DNA of 64,000 nucleotides from Pardosa pseudoannulata (GCA_032207245.1 CM063501.1:83903365-83967364), one strand, 5' to 3'; positions 35,858-49,201 are shown, counted from the stretch's first letter. Notes: generated from the letters alone by a model not told the origin. Program-made: numbers and translations.

Positions 35858-36105
35858 TGTAGGACGGTAACGAGTACATCACACTCTTGCTACAACTCCT
35901 GCTGAGTGCCACCTAGCGAGCGCCTGCGGCGAAAGGCAGACGAGCTGTGAGACTAACGTGAGACGTATGAGCAAGTTGTGTGTTGCGCGCTGATTAAATG
36001 TTTAACCTCCCTTTTTATGTCGGTTCCCCCTGTAAATAGGTTCCCCATTTGTAAATAAACATTATTAAGTATAAATGTCTCCTTTAATCCCCGACGATTC
36101 CCACA
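35858..36105 (+). mobile_element. Short solo LTR (gypsy-like)
   Basis: TGTAGGACGG...GATTCCCACA has TG...CA ends. The flanking 4-bp CAAA is at 35854-35857 and 36106-36109. AATAAA at 36054-36059 lies about 50 bp before the end, as in an LTR R region. No primer-binding site or coding region follows. Confidence 0.6.
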
Positions 36106-36109
36106 CAAA

Positions 36110-36841
36110 TGTAAATAATTTACATCGATATAAAAACATAGTCTTTTTATATCGCCATCATTCCGCAGATTTCCATCTCAGCTGATCGGATATCTGGTTC
36201 ATAACGTGGTGAAGAACAGCTTGTAGAACTCTAGCCGGACAGGTGTAAGCCCGGTTCCAAGAGGAGTTTGCAGTAATCGGGAGTAATCTCGACGATCTAT
36301 GCACATCATTAATCTGTGTTTTTGGACAAACCTTTGGAGAACAAGGTAGGAAAGTATTGCTGCTTCCCTTACAACGTAGATTTTCTGTCGTGTGAGACTC
36401 TTTCTTCGGGATGCCATTGAAACTAACACTGGTAACACTTCGCCAGCATCCTAATAAATTTCTCAGACAGAATGATTGAGATGGTCCTCGGTGTTAACAA
36501 TTCTTTATTCAGCATCCTATTCTGCGCGATACAACGTCCTTTCACTAGTGAGGAGATTTCCCTTACAGAAGACAGAGGGCGCAGTGAGCGTGGAATAGAA
36601 ATGGCTGACGTTTTCGATTGTATGATCGTCGCTCGATCACGAATATATTCCTTAAGTGTTTTTCTTTAAATAAAAGAGTTTTTGTATGTGTTAACATCGT
36701 TGAATTGATTTAGTGATCTAGTAAGATGAAATTTCTTAGTCATTTAACGTAACCGCTCAAGTTTAAAATTACTTTTGATTTCGGATTTAAGATAGCGACG
36801 AACTTCGACGTTGGAACAATTATGTTATGACATCATATACC
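36110..36841. other. Unique sequence, possible second LTR-like block
   Basis: At 36492-36695 a segment starts TGTTAACAATTC and ends ...TATGTGTTAACA with AATAAAAG about 30 bp before the end. Flanking bases do not match, so I do not call it an LTR. The frames 36199-36438 (-) and 36472-36669 (+) have no known domain. Confidence 0.3.
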
Positions 36842-36859
36842 AAAAAAAAAAAAAAAAAA

Positions 36860-36938
<79 letters not shown>

Positions 36939-36942
36939 AAAA

Positions 36943-36984
<42 letters not shown>
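36842..36984. repeat. A-tract of about 143 bp
   Basis: Almost pure A with isolated C and G interruptions. Could be an expanded poly(A) tail of a retroposed sequence, but no retroposon body is recognised upstream. Length may be affected by sequencing. Confidence 0.9.
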
Positions 36985-36986
<2 letters not shown>

Positions 36987-36989
36987 AAA

Positions 36990-38334
36990 ACCATTAGGTA
37001 ATGATGAGCTCAGTTCAAGTGCTCACAAAAGGCACGTTTGCTATTTCTACCTTATGCCGTTTTTTTCTCACGGTAGTAGATAAGCCTGTAACTGGGAATT
37101 TAATGTAACGAGAATTCGTTATAATACACACATATACACACACCCATACATGCTTGGTTTATGATAAAACAAAAATGGGGGAAAAGTTAAACTAGAAATA
37201 AATAACTCTGAATGCTAGCCACAATTTTAAAAACGAAATAGACATTTTCCTCCGTTTTATAACTAGCGACGAAATGCGCGGCATTTCTCAAAAAACGGTC
37301 CACGGACTTTTCGCATTGAAGCACAACGTTTTCGCAAATACCCACTTGAAATTCCGCGGCTGATTCACCGCAGCGTACGCGTCCCGTTTCCAGAGCCGAT
37401 ATCGTCGTCGGCAGTTATAATTGGCCGCAAATTAATTCCACTCGCTGCTTTAATCAGTATCTCTCACTATCCCAGGAACATATTTCAAAAAGGCTCAGGA
37501 TTGTGGCGGAGAACACATTTATTTGTTTATTTCTCTCTCGGCATCAAAAAGATCTTTTAGTGCTTTATTAATATTTTTTATTTTACTTTAAAGACTCGGT
37601 CGTTAGCCTCTTCGAGGTCAGCGTCGATGAATGACGTCACAGGTGCAATACTGCGGAAATTTACAGAGTATTTCCCGCCAAACAATAATTTTGATCCCAT
37701 CTTAGCAAGTCAACCATTTTTGTCACATTGATGAATACATCTGATGCCATTTTTTTTGCCTCCGAGCTACCAACGACTGTGGAAAGGAGTACAACATTTA
37801 TGTTGATATGCATTAATTTATCTACAATGACGTAAAGTTATGGTACACCAGTGTATTGTAATTGAAGATACATTAGTATGCAAAATTCAAAATCAACTAT
37901 TCTTCAGGAAGTTAGAAAAAGATTACGCGATTTTGATCTAGACAGACAAGTAAAATCTTAAATACGCAGTTGACTAATTATTATCTTACAGAACTTTTGT
38001 TGATGGCTTTAACAAATTTTGCAAGAAATTTCAATTATTTGACTTAAAGCTCTTAGTTAAATATATTACATTTTTTAACTTTGTAAGCAAAATTTCGCAA
38101 CAATTATTTTGTAAAATTCTTACTTTCTATATAGCTTTGTCTATTTTATTAAGCTTTCTTTTTTTAACGTAGCTGGCAATACAGGCACTATATGCCTTTA
38201 TGCTAATATAAGGCTGCGAAGTAGTTACCCCTATAGACCCGCCAGAGGAGCAAGTGTAGTTTAAGGTATGCTATGGACTCGAATAACATTACCCTCGCTG
38301 GATATTCGTTATTTAAAAGCAGGGACCAAGCAGA
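36990..38334. other. Unique sequence with a GC-richer island at 37260-37480
   Basis: The island (for example CCGCGGCTGATTCACCGC, GCCGATATCGTCGTCGGC, then AATTGGCCGCAAATTAATTCC) contrasts with AT-rich flanks and has no repeat partner or open frame. It looks more like a cis-regulatory element than an exon. TGACGTCA lies at about 37632. Confidence 0.3.
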
Positions 38335-38524
38335 AGACGGCTTGGTCCGCTAACCCACAGGTATCGTTTGAGAACTTGGAGGACATTGTGACCACGAATA
38401 TATTTTACGTTCCCATGTCACCTTTAACGAACACGGCAGATCTTATGCCGGCTCGAGACCTCGAATCCACAACCTTTTAGTAACGAGATCGCTGCCTTTG
38501 CCAACTGAGCTACCGCTGGTCAAT
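38335..38524 (-). mobile_element. SINE-B copy (tRNA-like head)
   Basis: The minus strand begins GACCAGCGGTAGCTCAGTTG (A-box-like TAGCTCAGTTGG), then GTGGATTCGAGGT as B box, and a body shared with 33316-33420. Distinct from SINE-A in head, body and tail. Confidence 0.65.
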
Positions 38525-38548
38525 TTTATAAAGCTCTAAAGACATAAG

Positions 38549-38727
38549 GTTTGATTTGGTTTTGGAGTGCTACAGTCTACTTTTGAAACACGAGGGCTTA
38601 TGAAACTGGAACCTACTGCTTAAAGCCGATTCCGAACGGCTACGAATATCCATGCCACAGTGGGATTCGAACCCACTAACTGCGGTACCGAAGGCCAGCA
38701 CCCTAACCAATCGGCCATCGTTCGGCG
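38549..38727 (-). mobile_element. SINE-A copy
   Basis: Complete on the minus strand. Flanks CTAAAGACATAAG (38536-38548) and CTAAATACATAAG (38728-38740) form a 13-bp target duplication with one change. Confidence 0.95.
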
Positions 38728-38980
38728 CTAAATACATAAGAGCGGCTCTCTTTCACCACATGCATTCTAGCCGCTTGCACACATAAATTTCAAACGAAAG
38801 GATTCAAATTTGCTTTTCTAAAAACAAACTTTGTGATCGTGGTCACTCATACATCCTATTTACAAAAAAATTCAACATTCAACAAGTCATTTTTCCCGCT
38901 GAGCTCATCTTCATTCATCCGGTATCCTTTGTATTCATATTCGAAATTAATATTTAAAAAAGTAATCTTGCGTTCTTCTG

Positions 38981-39157
38981 CCGAACGATGACCGAATGGC
39001 AGAGAACTGCTCTTCGGTATCAGAGTTGGCGGGTTTGAACCCCGTTGCTAGCAGGGATGTTTATAGCCGTCCAAAATCAGCTTTAAGCAATAGGTCCCGC
39101 CCTTATTAGCCCCCATAAGCAAAACAGTTGACCATAGCGTTTCAAATCAAACCTAAC
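38981..39157 (+). mobile_element. SINE-A, diverged copy
   Basis: Head GATGACCGAATGGCAGAG, B box GGGTTTGAACCCC, body TAGCCGTCCAAAATCAGC and a decayed CAAATCAAACC tail. Older than most copies by its substitutions. Confidence 0.85.
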
Positions 39158-39174
39158 CTTCCGCTGTTCTATAG

Positions 39175-39677
39175 CAGGGGTGGCCAAGCTCCTTGACAGT
39201 TCGTACCATTTTTCAAAATTTGAAATTTTTCTCGAGCCGCAATTAAATATTTAAAAGGTGTGTAAAAAATGTATTAAAAGTTTTTTTTACAGAAATTATA
39301 TTTAATGAATGTCATTTGGATGTTCTTCGTCCTTTAATTTTTCAAGGTTGAATTGTCGATGATTTTTTGCATTGGTGCGAATGTAATTTACAATGTGTTA
39401 CACTGTTTTGATAATATCAGGATATTTTAAATATTTTGTAACGAGATGTTCTTGTTGAATTATGTAGTGAATCGATATGAATCGTGGAATTTGAGAATCA
39501 TCTCTTAAAAGCTCAATAAGACCAATAAGACCCAGCATTGTCAGAGCTCTATCAGTTGTAATTTTTTAAAAATATAATAACAAAAATGAAAACAGAACTC
39601 GGGCACATTTATCGAGAGCCACAAATAATCCTTCAAAGAGCCGCATGGGCTTGAGTGCAGCAGGTTGGCCACCCCTG
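39175..39677 (-). mobile_element. hAT element with exact 8-bp target duplication
   Basis: CAGGGGTGGCCAAGCTCC and inverted CAGGGGTGGCCAACCTGC termini. TTCTATAG occurs at 39167-39174 and 39678-39685. Retains a transposase fragment on the minus strand. Related in type to 32792-33290 but with its own ends. Confidence 0.95.
39302..39562 (-). pseudogene. hAT transposase fragment
   Basis: The minus frame reads ITTDRALTMLGLIGLIELL, then RFISIHYIIQQEHLVTKYL, a stop (complement of 39398-39400), then HIVNYIRTNAKNHRQFNL and a final stop at 39302. The order 'TDGA.SM.G...G....L', 'H..IH...L..K', 'V..IVN.IR....NHRQF' is that of hAT transposases near and after the second catalytic Asp. One internal stop plus loss of both ends make it a pseudogene. 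Confidence 0.85.
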
Positions 39678-39763
39678 TTCTATAGTTTGACTGCCCTTGA
39701 AATACAAAGTTCTGAACCATTTGTCCTGTGTGTCATTAATCCTTTGAGGCACGGCTTGCTAAC

Positions 39764-39827
39764 ACTCATTTATCATATTGGTAGATCAATATTACACAAT
39801 ACTGATCTACCAATATGATAAATGAGT
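39764..39827. repeat. Perfect inverted repeat, 25-bp arms, 14-nt loop
   Basis: Arms 39764-39788 and 39803-39827 (ACTCATTTATCATATTGGTA...) are exact complements. A partial third copy, CCAATATGATAAAT, follows at 39850. A transcript through it would form a pre-miRNA-sized hairpin, though a recent fold-back is the simpler reading. Confidence 0.9.
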
Positions 39828-40747
39828 CTAATGAAATAATGATAACCAATAATGATACCAATATGATAAATAGATCTTAATAAATAAAACTACGCTCGCG
39901 TAATAATTGCAATTTTCTCGAGTAATTCAAAAAATATCCCACCATGCTTTTTTATGTTTTAAAAAGATGGTACACTGTGCCTCCAAGAATTAAACGGCAG
40001 GTGTTTAAGTTGTCTCGATTACTACAAGGATAAGCCAAAGCATACATAAAAAATTTTTAGCGTTTCGGGACAAATTGAGATATTAGTAGCTTTCTCTAAT
40101 GACGGTGGCAATCTCTGGTGACAGATATTAAGATCGATGCCTCTACCCCGACTGACTGTATGCATTCTTTCTCGCCATCTATTTTGGAATCGTCTCCAAA
40201 TGATTGCGAACCAGCTTCGGAAGGCCACTTCACGAGATAGCTCAATTAAATACTATTCTATTAGCAATTAATTACTCTTCCACGTACTTATTGCCTCCCC
40301 TCTATTCCTCTGCAAAAAATCAAACCAGTTCCGACTACTCCAAGGACAGAACTAGCTCATGGACTGGAGACAAAAGACGAAATTTGTTCACCTGTTAAAT
40401 GCGCCGAGCACGGAAGACCAAAAATGAAGTCTTCGAGCGAGGGGATTTGCAGTAATGAACATTCTAGAGGAAAACACAAAATAATGGATGAAGTGATTGG
40501 AATCTGTCTCTAAATGAAATTGCAACATCTACGAGTGGCGTAAGAGAAAGAGTACTAACGTGGTTTATATTTAGGTCCTACATTTTGTGAAGTCTTTAGT
40601 TAGGATTTGAGGGAAAGGACTGTTTTGAAGACTATATACAGTAATACTTTAATGTTCAAAGATGTTTCGAAGTTTGCAATCTACAAAGAAAGTTATTAAA
40701 AAGCATGCTTGAAGCATAGAATAAAGTTAAAGAGCGTTTCTGAAGTG

Positions 40748-41000
40748 CCATTAAAGCATTATCACACCTTATCATGTTGAAAAAACAGCAGATTCCGTTT
40801 AGATTCCCTTTCCCGCAGCAGAATACGCGGATCCCTCGTGTGATACCGAAAACTTTTGAATTAATTAAAGGCCTCATAAGTCAACCTGAACTTAAATAAA
40901 TCGGAGCAAAAGTAGTGTGGCTGTAATACAAGAAATCTGCACATTCTTCACCAGTAAAACATAAAACATATACATGTTGAAGTGTGATAATGCCTTTACA
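40748..41000. mobile_element. Fold-back MITE, copy 1
   Basis: Left GCATTATCACACCTTATCAT and inverted right GGCATTATCACACTTCAACA. Interior motifs ATGTTGAAAAAACAGCAGAT and AGAAATCTGCACATTCTTCA recur in the copy at 45660-45925. Confidence 0.65.
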
Positions 41001-41981
41001 GTCCAAACTTTATGATATTCGTTACAATCTTCGAGAACACAGTTTTAAGTGCAACTCCAAGACTAAGCACAGGAAAAACACACAATTCTCGCCAAGACAT
41101 GCTATTTAGCGAATCTACAATCCGTGCTCCAGTAAAAATAGGCTGGTACGGAAACGGGGCATAGAGTCACGGGAGAAAGGCAGACACCGACGCTATTACA
41201 ATTATACTAATCTGTGCCAAAATCGGATATTTTTTTTTAGAAACAAGAGGCTAAATATTTTCAAGGCTTCGAGAGAACGCGTTTAAATGTAAATCATTTT
41301 GAAAACCAATCCGTCCTAACGTGAGTGTGACACTGCGATCTAACGAAAATGTCTCTGCGAGCTACTAGTTGCTCATGATCGACGGTTTGTTGACCTTTGT
41401 TCTAAAAGTTTTAAAAAATTTTCAAGGTACAACTGACAATGAAAGTCAAATAAGAAAAATTTAAAAAATAAATGTTTCTCTTTTATTTTTGTCTTTTGTA
41501 ACCTGATAGGAGACACTCTTGAGGTGAATTTTATGGACCCATTACAGAAGATTTTGGAAAAATGCATACCCTAAAAAAGTAAACCTGCCTTTAAATAAAA
41601 TTGTAAACTAATGTAGTTTAAAGTGTTTCTAAGATTAACGCAATAGCTGAGTATCACTATGTAGACAATATTCGTTGATTACCTAATGAAAAAGGCACTT
41701 TGAATTTTGACTTACTGAAATGATAAACCACAGTGATAAATTTTAGCTAAAGATGTGGCTTTCATGTAAAACAGATATCTACATAAAAAGCCAAGTATTA
41801 TGGATTATTTGTTCAATTTTTTAATGGAAGAATGATTTATGAAGAGATGCAATTTTCAGAGAATTTTATACAACGGCAATAATTTGTACATGTTGATAAA
41901 TTAGAAAACTGGAAGGATTTTTAGTAACATTTCGCAAAATTTCAAAACTTTATTCAAATCCTTTTTAGATTTTTCCCCCCT
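41001..41981. other. AT-rich stretch, nothing recognised
   Basis: No termini, duplications or plausible coding frames. The interval 39830-40747 is similar: a minus frame at 40022-40228 shows no known domain. Confidence 0.3.
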
Positions 41982-42184
41982 TTAACACAGTGTGTGCGGG
42001 CTCATTTCACAGCGGAATTGTACCAGGAGCGGGCGTTTTGGGCATAAATTTAGGTATTCAGTTAAATCTCAATCGAAAACTATTTAATTTTTTAACCAAC
42101 TTTTTTATATTAAAATTATTTTATATTGAAATATATAAACAAATATATAAATAGACAAATAAACAAATATATGTAAATACATAT

Positions 42185-42224
<40 letters not shown>

Positions 42225-42521
42225 CATTTTCTCAAGGATAAATAAAAAGTTAATTTTAAATCTAAATTGATTTTTTTAACCAACCTTCCCGTTCTGTGGT
42301 GCCCTATCGACTGTTGTAAAAGCTAGTTTTTATTTGTCTAAATTTTTCCAGAGTCTATGTAGTAGACAAGAACATTCGGCTTCATTTTCCTGTATATACC
42401 GTTATTTTTTTATCCCCAAACAAACCATGTTGTTACACTAATCCGTACTAGTACGTGACCCGCGCTCAAGTATCAATTGTCAGAAAAAGTACTAGTACGT
42501 GTCCAGCATACAATATGTTAA
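41982..42521 (+). mobile_element. TTAA-1 family element, compact complete copy
   Basis: TTAACACAGTGTGTGCGGG ... CAGCATACAATATGTTAA with TTAA at both ends. Two CGTACTAGTACG-type repeats occupy the right arm (about 42440-42505), with a short TA microsatellite at 42186-42225. At 540 bp it is probably nearest the family's basic form. Confidence 0.9.
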
Positions 42522-42929
42522 AATTGATCATCTGTGACAGCGAATACAAAACAACCTTAAAATTCTGTGCCCAAACTCCATTATGCAACAAGAGAATACA
42601 GACATCAAACCCTAAAGAGGATGAAGTTTAGGTTTTAATCCGATTATATATGTAATAAAGCGTTTTTATGGCCTCGATGTTTAACAAAGTTTAACTGATT
42701 ATAGTGGCATCGTAACATAAGCTTACATAGAGATTAAAATCGCACTTAAAACCGCCATTTGCTCTAATTGAGCAGATTTATGACTACAACTCGTAATTAC
42801 TATAATCCTTTTAGCTTATAAAAAGATCTTTGAAAAATTGAATACTATTATAAAACGCACAAACCTGTATGTATGCATGAATAAGAGAATAGGATTTTTA
42901 GCTGATATAGTACTAGCTAATATAGTACT

Positions 42930-43677
42930 TGTACCCACGGTGATCTGCAGTTGCATGCACAGCTGTGGGAGGATTTTCCTAGAGGAATTTAGGACTCCAA
43001 TTGTGCACGTCTAGTTTAGGGACCCCCACAGAGAAGGTATAGATCACGGCATGGCAGCTTAATGGTCAAGCTCGCTCAGAGCTGTAACCGTGAGTTATGG
43101 GAGCAGGGGCTAAAAAGTAATGTCAGCTTGCACAGAAGGGGCTACTTTAATGAGCCCACCTGCACTCCCGAAGGGCATAGAGATGTGGGAAAATTTCCCG
43201 AAAACAAGTGATTGGCAAGGAAGGAAAAAGGGGCGTTGGAACCGAGGTGAGTAGTTTGCAAACGAAGTGAAAGAGAGGAGTTGAAGTCGGGAGACGAGAG
43301 AAGTGGGACAAGGATCCACCAGCACCAACTCGTCCCGTGCGCCCGGACCGACACCGCCCCGCTCCCCATCACCAACTCGTCCCGTGCGCCCGTGAGGAAA
43401 GCCCCTGCCTGTACTAGAGGTAAAGATAAAATAATATTTACAGTCACTTAGGCCTCTATTCAATTGGATAATTAGTTCATTATAAAGAGAATTGTAGCAA
43501 TCATGCTGTAAATATAAGAATTAAGCAATTGGTGATTATGATATATGATAACCAAGTATCAACTTGTAAATGAATGTACATAATAAATATCTGAATCTCG
43601 GTATAAAGTATTATATTCTTTCTGTATTTCCCCCTTGTAACGAACACTGGTGTATAGGTTGTAAGTAGATTACAACA
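42930..43677 (+). mobile_element. Solo LTR with 5-bp target duplication
   Basis: TGTACCCACGG...GATTACAACA with TG...CA ends, flanked by GTACT at 42925-42929 and 43678-43682. AATAAA at 43582-43587 suits a poly(A) signal. A GC-rich part at 43300-43400 repeats CCAACTCGTCCCGTGCGCCC twice. The minus-strand frames over 43110-43463 are chance. No internal retrotransposon sequence remains. Confidence 0.8.
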
Positions 43678-44150
43678 GTACTAATATAGTACATGCAAAA
43701 ATGTAAGTGGATAATGCATGAGCAAATATCCTTGCAGAGTCTAAAATGGACTATGATCTATGTGTGAAATAGAGCCCTCCCATATATAGTTATATTGCAC
43801 GAGCCTGTCCTCTAGATAATACCAGATGTACCGCATTAAATTGATCTATCTCTTAGGACGGTGTTTATGCGGCAGATATTAAAAGAGGCCTTACACCTAA
43901 TAATGAACCAACCTGGCCCCATATTGGTACTAAGTTAATTGATATTTAACAATACAATATAGGATATTCATTTAATATCTACTATGATTCTCTTGGATGT
44001 GTAAAATTGGAGAAATGCAAGAATGTTTTAAAATTCGAACTGCTTGCAAATCTTGCTTAATGGTACACCATCATTAATCTATGAATAAATCCTAATACAT
44101 AAATAAATCTTAATACATAAATCCTAAGTAGCAGCATCGGGAACAAAACA

Positions 44151-45659
<1,509 letters not shown>

Positions 45660-45925
45660 ATGATATCACATTCCAACCTGTCCATGTTGAAAAAACAACA
45701 GATTCAGTTTACAATTGCTTTTTCTGATGGGAAATGTGCAGATTCCTTTTCGAAAAATTTTCTACCGATTAAAAATTTTATCAAACATTAAGCAGAACAA
45801 TTATTAATCGGTAGAAAAAGTTTTAGAATGAAAGAAGAAATCTGCACATTCTTCATCGAGAAAAAGAATCATCAATTTAATCCGCTGTTTTTTAAACTCC
45901 TGCATTTTGACATGTGATCAGGCCT
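45660..45925. mobile_element. Fold-back MITE, copy 2, long imperfect inverted arms
   Basis: Left arm ATGTTGAAAAAACAACAGAT ... TTTTCTACCGATTAAAAATT pairs over about 110 bp with the right arm read inverted (... AAACAGCGGATTAA ... TTTTTCTACCGATTAATAAT). Related to 40748-41000. Confidence 0.75.
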
Positions 45926-46159
45926 TTATAATAAGTAGATATCATTTAATAGACACTGCAAATCTAACCAATAAATCTCAATACACTACTTACATCCAAT
46001 ATAATCCTTTTGACTCAGCCAGATTTCAAATTTCTCGAGTTTTGAGGTTAACATATATGCTTGCGGTTACTCTCAAGTTAACAGTAAAATATATATCTCG
46101 TTGTATCAAGCCAGTTAATAATGTTAAATTACATTCTTAACCAACGATTTTACAAAAAT

Positions 46160-47595
46160 ACAGTCATATGTGCACGAAAGTAATTGAACTGTTGCCAAAA
46201 AATATTTAACCTCCATAAAAAAAAACTTTAAAATCTCAGTTTTTAATGGAAATTATAAAGCCGAAAGAAGTAAATATTACAAGTTAATTAATGTATTTTA
46301 ACATTAATTAACTTGTAATTTAATTAATGTATTTTAACAGACATCTGTGAAAAAGTGAAGGTTAAATTACATTCCTAACCAAGGATTTTACATACATATA
46401 AGGCGATTTTACGCAGCAGGGCAAATCTCAATTTATGACAATTCTGACTTTAGTTTCAAACGGAAAAGCAGTTTATTGTTTGTCTATTGGTTGTTGTAAA
46501 CCTAAAAAGGAATGGGAAGAGCATTATAGTAGTTCGGACGTTGCGACAAATAAGGCGATTTCACGTAGTACGGTAAATTCTCAAATTATGACAATTCTGG
46601 CTTTAGTTTCAAACGGAAGGGTAGTTTATTGTTTGCCTATTGGCTGTTGTAAACATGAAAATGAATGGGAAGGGCATTATAGTAGTTCGTGACGTTGCGA
46701 CAAATAAGGCGATTTCACGCGTACGGTAAATTTCAAATTATGACAATTCTGGCTTTAGTTTCAAACGAAAGGGCAGTTTATTGTTTGTCTATTGTAAACC
46801 TAAAAAGGAATGGGAAGAGCATTATAGTAGTTCGGACGTTGCGACAAATAAGGCGATTTCACGCAGTAGGGTAAATTCTCAAATTATGACAATTCTGGCT
46901 TTAGTTTCAAACGGAAGGGCAGTTTATTGTTTGTCTATTGTAAACATGAAAATGAATGGGAAGGGCATTATAGTAGTTCGGACGTTGCGACAAATAAGTC
47001 GATTTCACGCAGTAGGGCAAATTCTCAAATTATGACAATTCTGGCTTTAGTTTCAAACGGAAGGGTAGTTTATTGTTTGTCTATTGGTTGTTGTAAACCT
47101 AAAAAGGAATGGGAAGAGCATTATAGTAGTTCGGACGTTGCGACAAATAAGGCGATTTCACGTAGTACGGTAAATTCTCAAATTATGACAATTCTGGCTT
47201 TAGTTTCAAACGGAAGGGTAGTTTATTGTTTGTCTATTGTAAACCTAAAAAGGAATGGGAAGAGCATTATAGTAGTTCGGACGTTGCGACAAATAAGGCG
47301 ATTTCACGTAGTACGGTAAATTCTCAAATTATGACAATTCTGGCTTTAGTTTCAAACGGAAGGGTAGTTTATTGTTTGTCTATTGGCTGTTGTAAACATG
47401 AAAATGAATGGGAAGGGCATTATAGTAGTTCGTAACGTTGCGACAAATTGCCTTATTGCTCTATAGTCAAATTCACACAAAAGAAATTGAACCATTGCCA
47501 ACAAATATTTAACGTTCATAAAAAAACTTTAAAATCTAAGTTTTTTTTTATACGAAATTATTAAGCCAGAAAAAGTAAATATTACAAGTTAATCT
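46160..47595. repeat. Seven-unit satellite inside a larger direct repeat
   Basis: ATGACAATTCTG starts units at 46435, 46588, 46740, 46886, 47032, 47185 and 47331; periods are 146 or 152-153 bp. The difference is the presence of a GGTTGTT or GGCTGTT insert after TTGTCTATT. The array is flanked by diverged direct repeats (46180-46300 and 47475-47595, both with AGTAAATATTACAAGTTAAT). Frames such as ...VSNGRVVYCLSI... change phase between unit types, so it is not a protein gene. Confidence 0.9.
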
Positions 47596-47610
47596 AAAAA
47601 TTTTAATTTT

Positions 47611-47780
47611 TTGGTTTGGAGCGCTACGGTCTACTTTTTGCAACACGAGGGCTAATGAGACCGGGACCTACTGCTTAAAGCCGATTCCGAACGGCTACGA
47701 ACATCCATGCCACTGTGGGATTCGAACCCACGAACTCCGGTTCAGAAGGCCAGCACCCTAACCGTTCGGTCATCGTTCGG
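47611..47780 (-). mobile_element. SINE-A copy
   Basis: Complete and well preserved on the minus strand, with B box GGTTCGAATCCC and body GCCGTTCGGAATCGGC. The tail is short (CCAAACCAA). No certain target duplication. Confidence 0.9.
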
Positions 47781-47887
47781 GCATAACAATTGTAAAATCA
47801 TCATATTTTTAATTTACATAAAAATATTTTTCGGGGGAGAAAGGCAATTATTCTCTTAGCCCCTCTATGAATACACCTGTTGCGTAC

Positions 47888-48945
47888 TGTAACGATCCGT
47901 TACATGACCCTAGCGAAAGAAGAAAAGAAGGTGACCTTTCGCAGCGGACAATTACGGTTAGCGGCAGGTAGAACCGGGCGGTCCTAACAATAGCTGTTTG
48001 TGTACTAGGTCCCGTCAACAAACCCACGACTCACGCTTAAAGAGACGTAATTGAAAACTGTCCGTGCGCTGGAGCCAGCGCTTCTGAGCCATTGTAAGGG
48101 GTATTTGAGTGAAAAGACTCGGGTAATGATTATTAATAGAGCGACGCTGTAGTGACCGTTAGAGGTACCGAAAAAGGAATTTAAATGGTTTGGGTCGGTT
48201 TACTTAAAGACAACCTTTCGGCCACATCTGGAAACGGATCAGCTGATCCAGGCGGGAAGTGACTTCAAGATTGCGTCATCCTGGTTCTGGAAGGTTCCTG
48301 AAGAATCACGTGAAGGGAACCGGAACCCCTATAAAAGAAGATTGGCTGAGCCAAGAAGGAGGCTTTTTCTTGAGAGTTGCTTTGGAGCTGTTTTGTGGAG
48401 CTCGAGAGGAGTCCACTCGTCTCTCCCTTTTCCGGAGTTTGCTTGTTTTAGAGACCGCCAGCGTCTGTGCTTTGCTAAGAAGTCGACTTTCGACTTTGGG
48501 ATCCCATTCCCGTTATCTTCATATTTTTTTCTACTTCGTGCATAGAAGTAGGTCATTGAGAGTGACCCTTACTCTCATATTTGGATCGTCTTGCATCCCG
48601 AGTTTCCTCAACGAACTCCAGCGTGATACGCACTCTGAGCGTTTGAACCTTAGTGTGGAAGCTGACTATACTGATCGATAGCCGGAGGTTATAGTGTCAG
48701 CGTTTCGTACCGGCACTAATTAGCGAACTGTTCCAATGATTTAGAAGAACTAGCTTCATTGTACCCACGCATTGTAATTGGGTTAATGTTATCTCAGCAC
48801 GAGATCCCAGAAGATTTAGAATCTACTGAACCTGTACATAGCTGTACATAATTTATTCACCTGAATAAAATATTTAGTCCAGAGTAAACAATTATCCAGA
48901 CTGTTTCATTGACGGCTTCGCCTATCATATCTCCAGTACGGTACA
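47888..48945 (+). mobile_element. Solo LTR, 1058 bp, with promoter and poly(A) signal
   Basis: TGTAACGATCCGTTAC ... CCAGTACGGTACA with TG...CA ends and a terminal GTAACG/CGTTAC palindrome. Flanks GTAC (47884-47887) and GTAT (48946-48949) fit a 4-bp gypsy-type duplication with one change. TATAAAA lies at 48330-48336 and AATAAA at 48864-48869. It is GC-richer than its surroundings. The 140-codon frame at 48259-48681 spans the TATA box and has no domain, so it is taken as non-coding. Confidence 0.75.
48330..48336 (+). promoter_or_regulatory. TATA box of the LTR
   Basis: TATAAAA after a G/C-rich stretch and about 535 bp before AATAAA, as expected for a U3/R promoter. Confidence 0.6.
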
Positions 48946-49026
48946 GTATATCAATGGTTTTATTATTTGTTTTAAAAATATTATCACTTGTCATTAGTTT
49001 TATTTTAATTTTCTTTTGTGGTGTGG

Positions 49027-49201
49027 GCCGAACGATGGCCGATTGGTTAGGGTTCTGGCCTTAGGTACCGGAGTTCGTGGGTTCGAATCCCACAGTGGCA
49101 TGGATGTTCGTAGCCGTTCGGAATCGGCTTTAAGCTGTAGGTCCCGGTCTCATTAGCCCCCGTGTTGCAAAAAATAGACCGTTGCACTCCAAACCAAATA
49201 A
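49027..49201 (+). mobile_element. SINE-A copy, well preserved
   Basis: Head with A box TGGCCGATTGG, B box GGTTCGAATCCC, full body and CCAAA tail. The exact 14-bp target duplication CTTTTGTGGTGTGG is at 49013-49026 and 49202-49215. Confidence 0.97.

Noticed and set aside
36492..36695. Another LTR (TGTTAACA ... TGTTAACA with AATAAA)
   Set aside because: The ends are one short palindrome and the flanking bases do not form a target duplication.
43110..43463. 117- and 101-codon minus frames
   Set aside because: They lie inside a solo LTR with a GC-rich tandem repeat and have no domain.
46435..47435. Repeated peptide frames (SNGRVVYCLSI...) as a repeat protein
   Set aside because: Unit lengths of 146 and 153 bp shift the frame from unit to unit, and stops occur between units; it is a DNA satellite.
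48259..48681. 140-codon open frame
   Set aside because: It spans the TATA box and transcribed leader of a solo LTR, has no domain, and an overlapping frame exists on the other strand.
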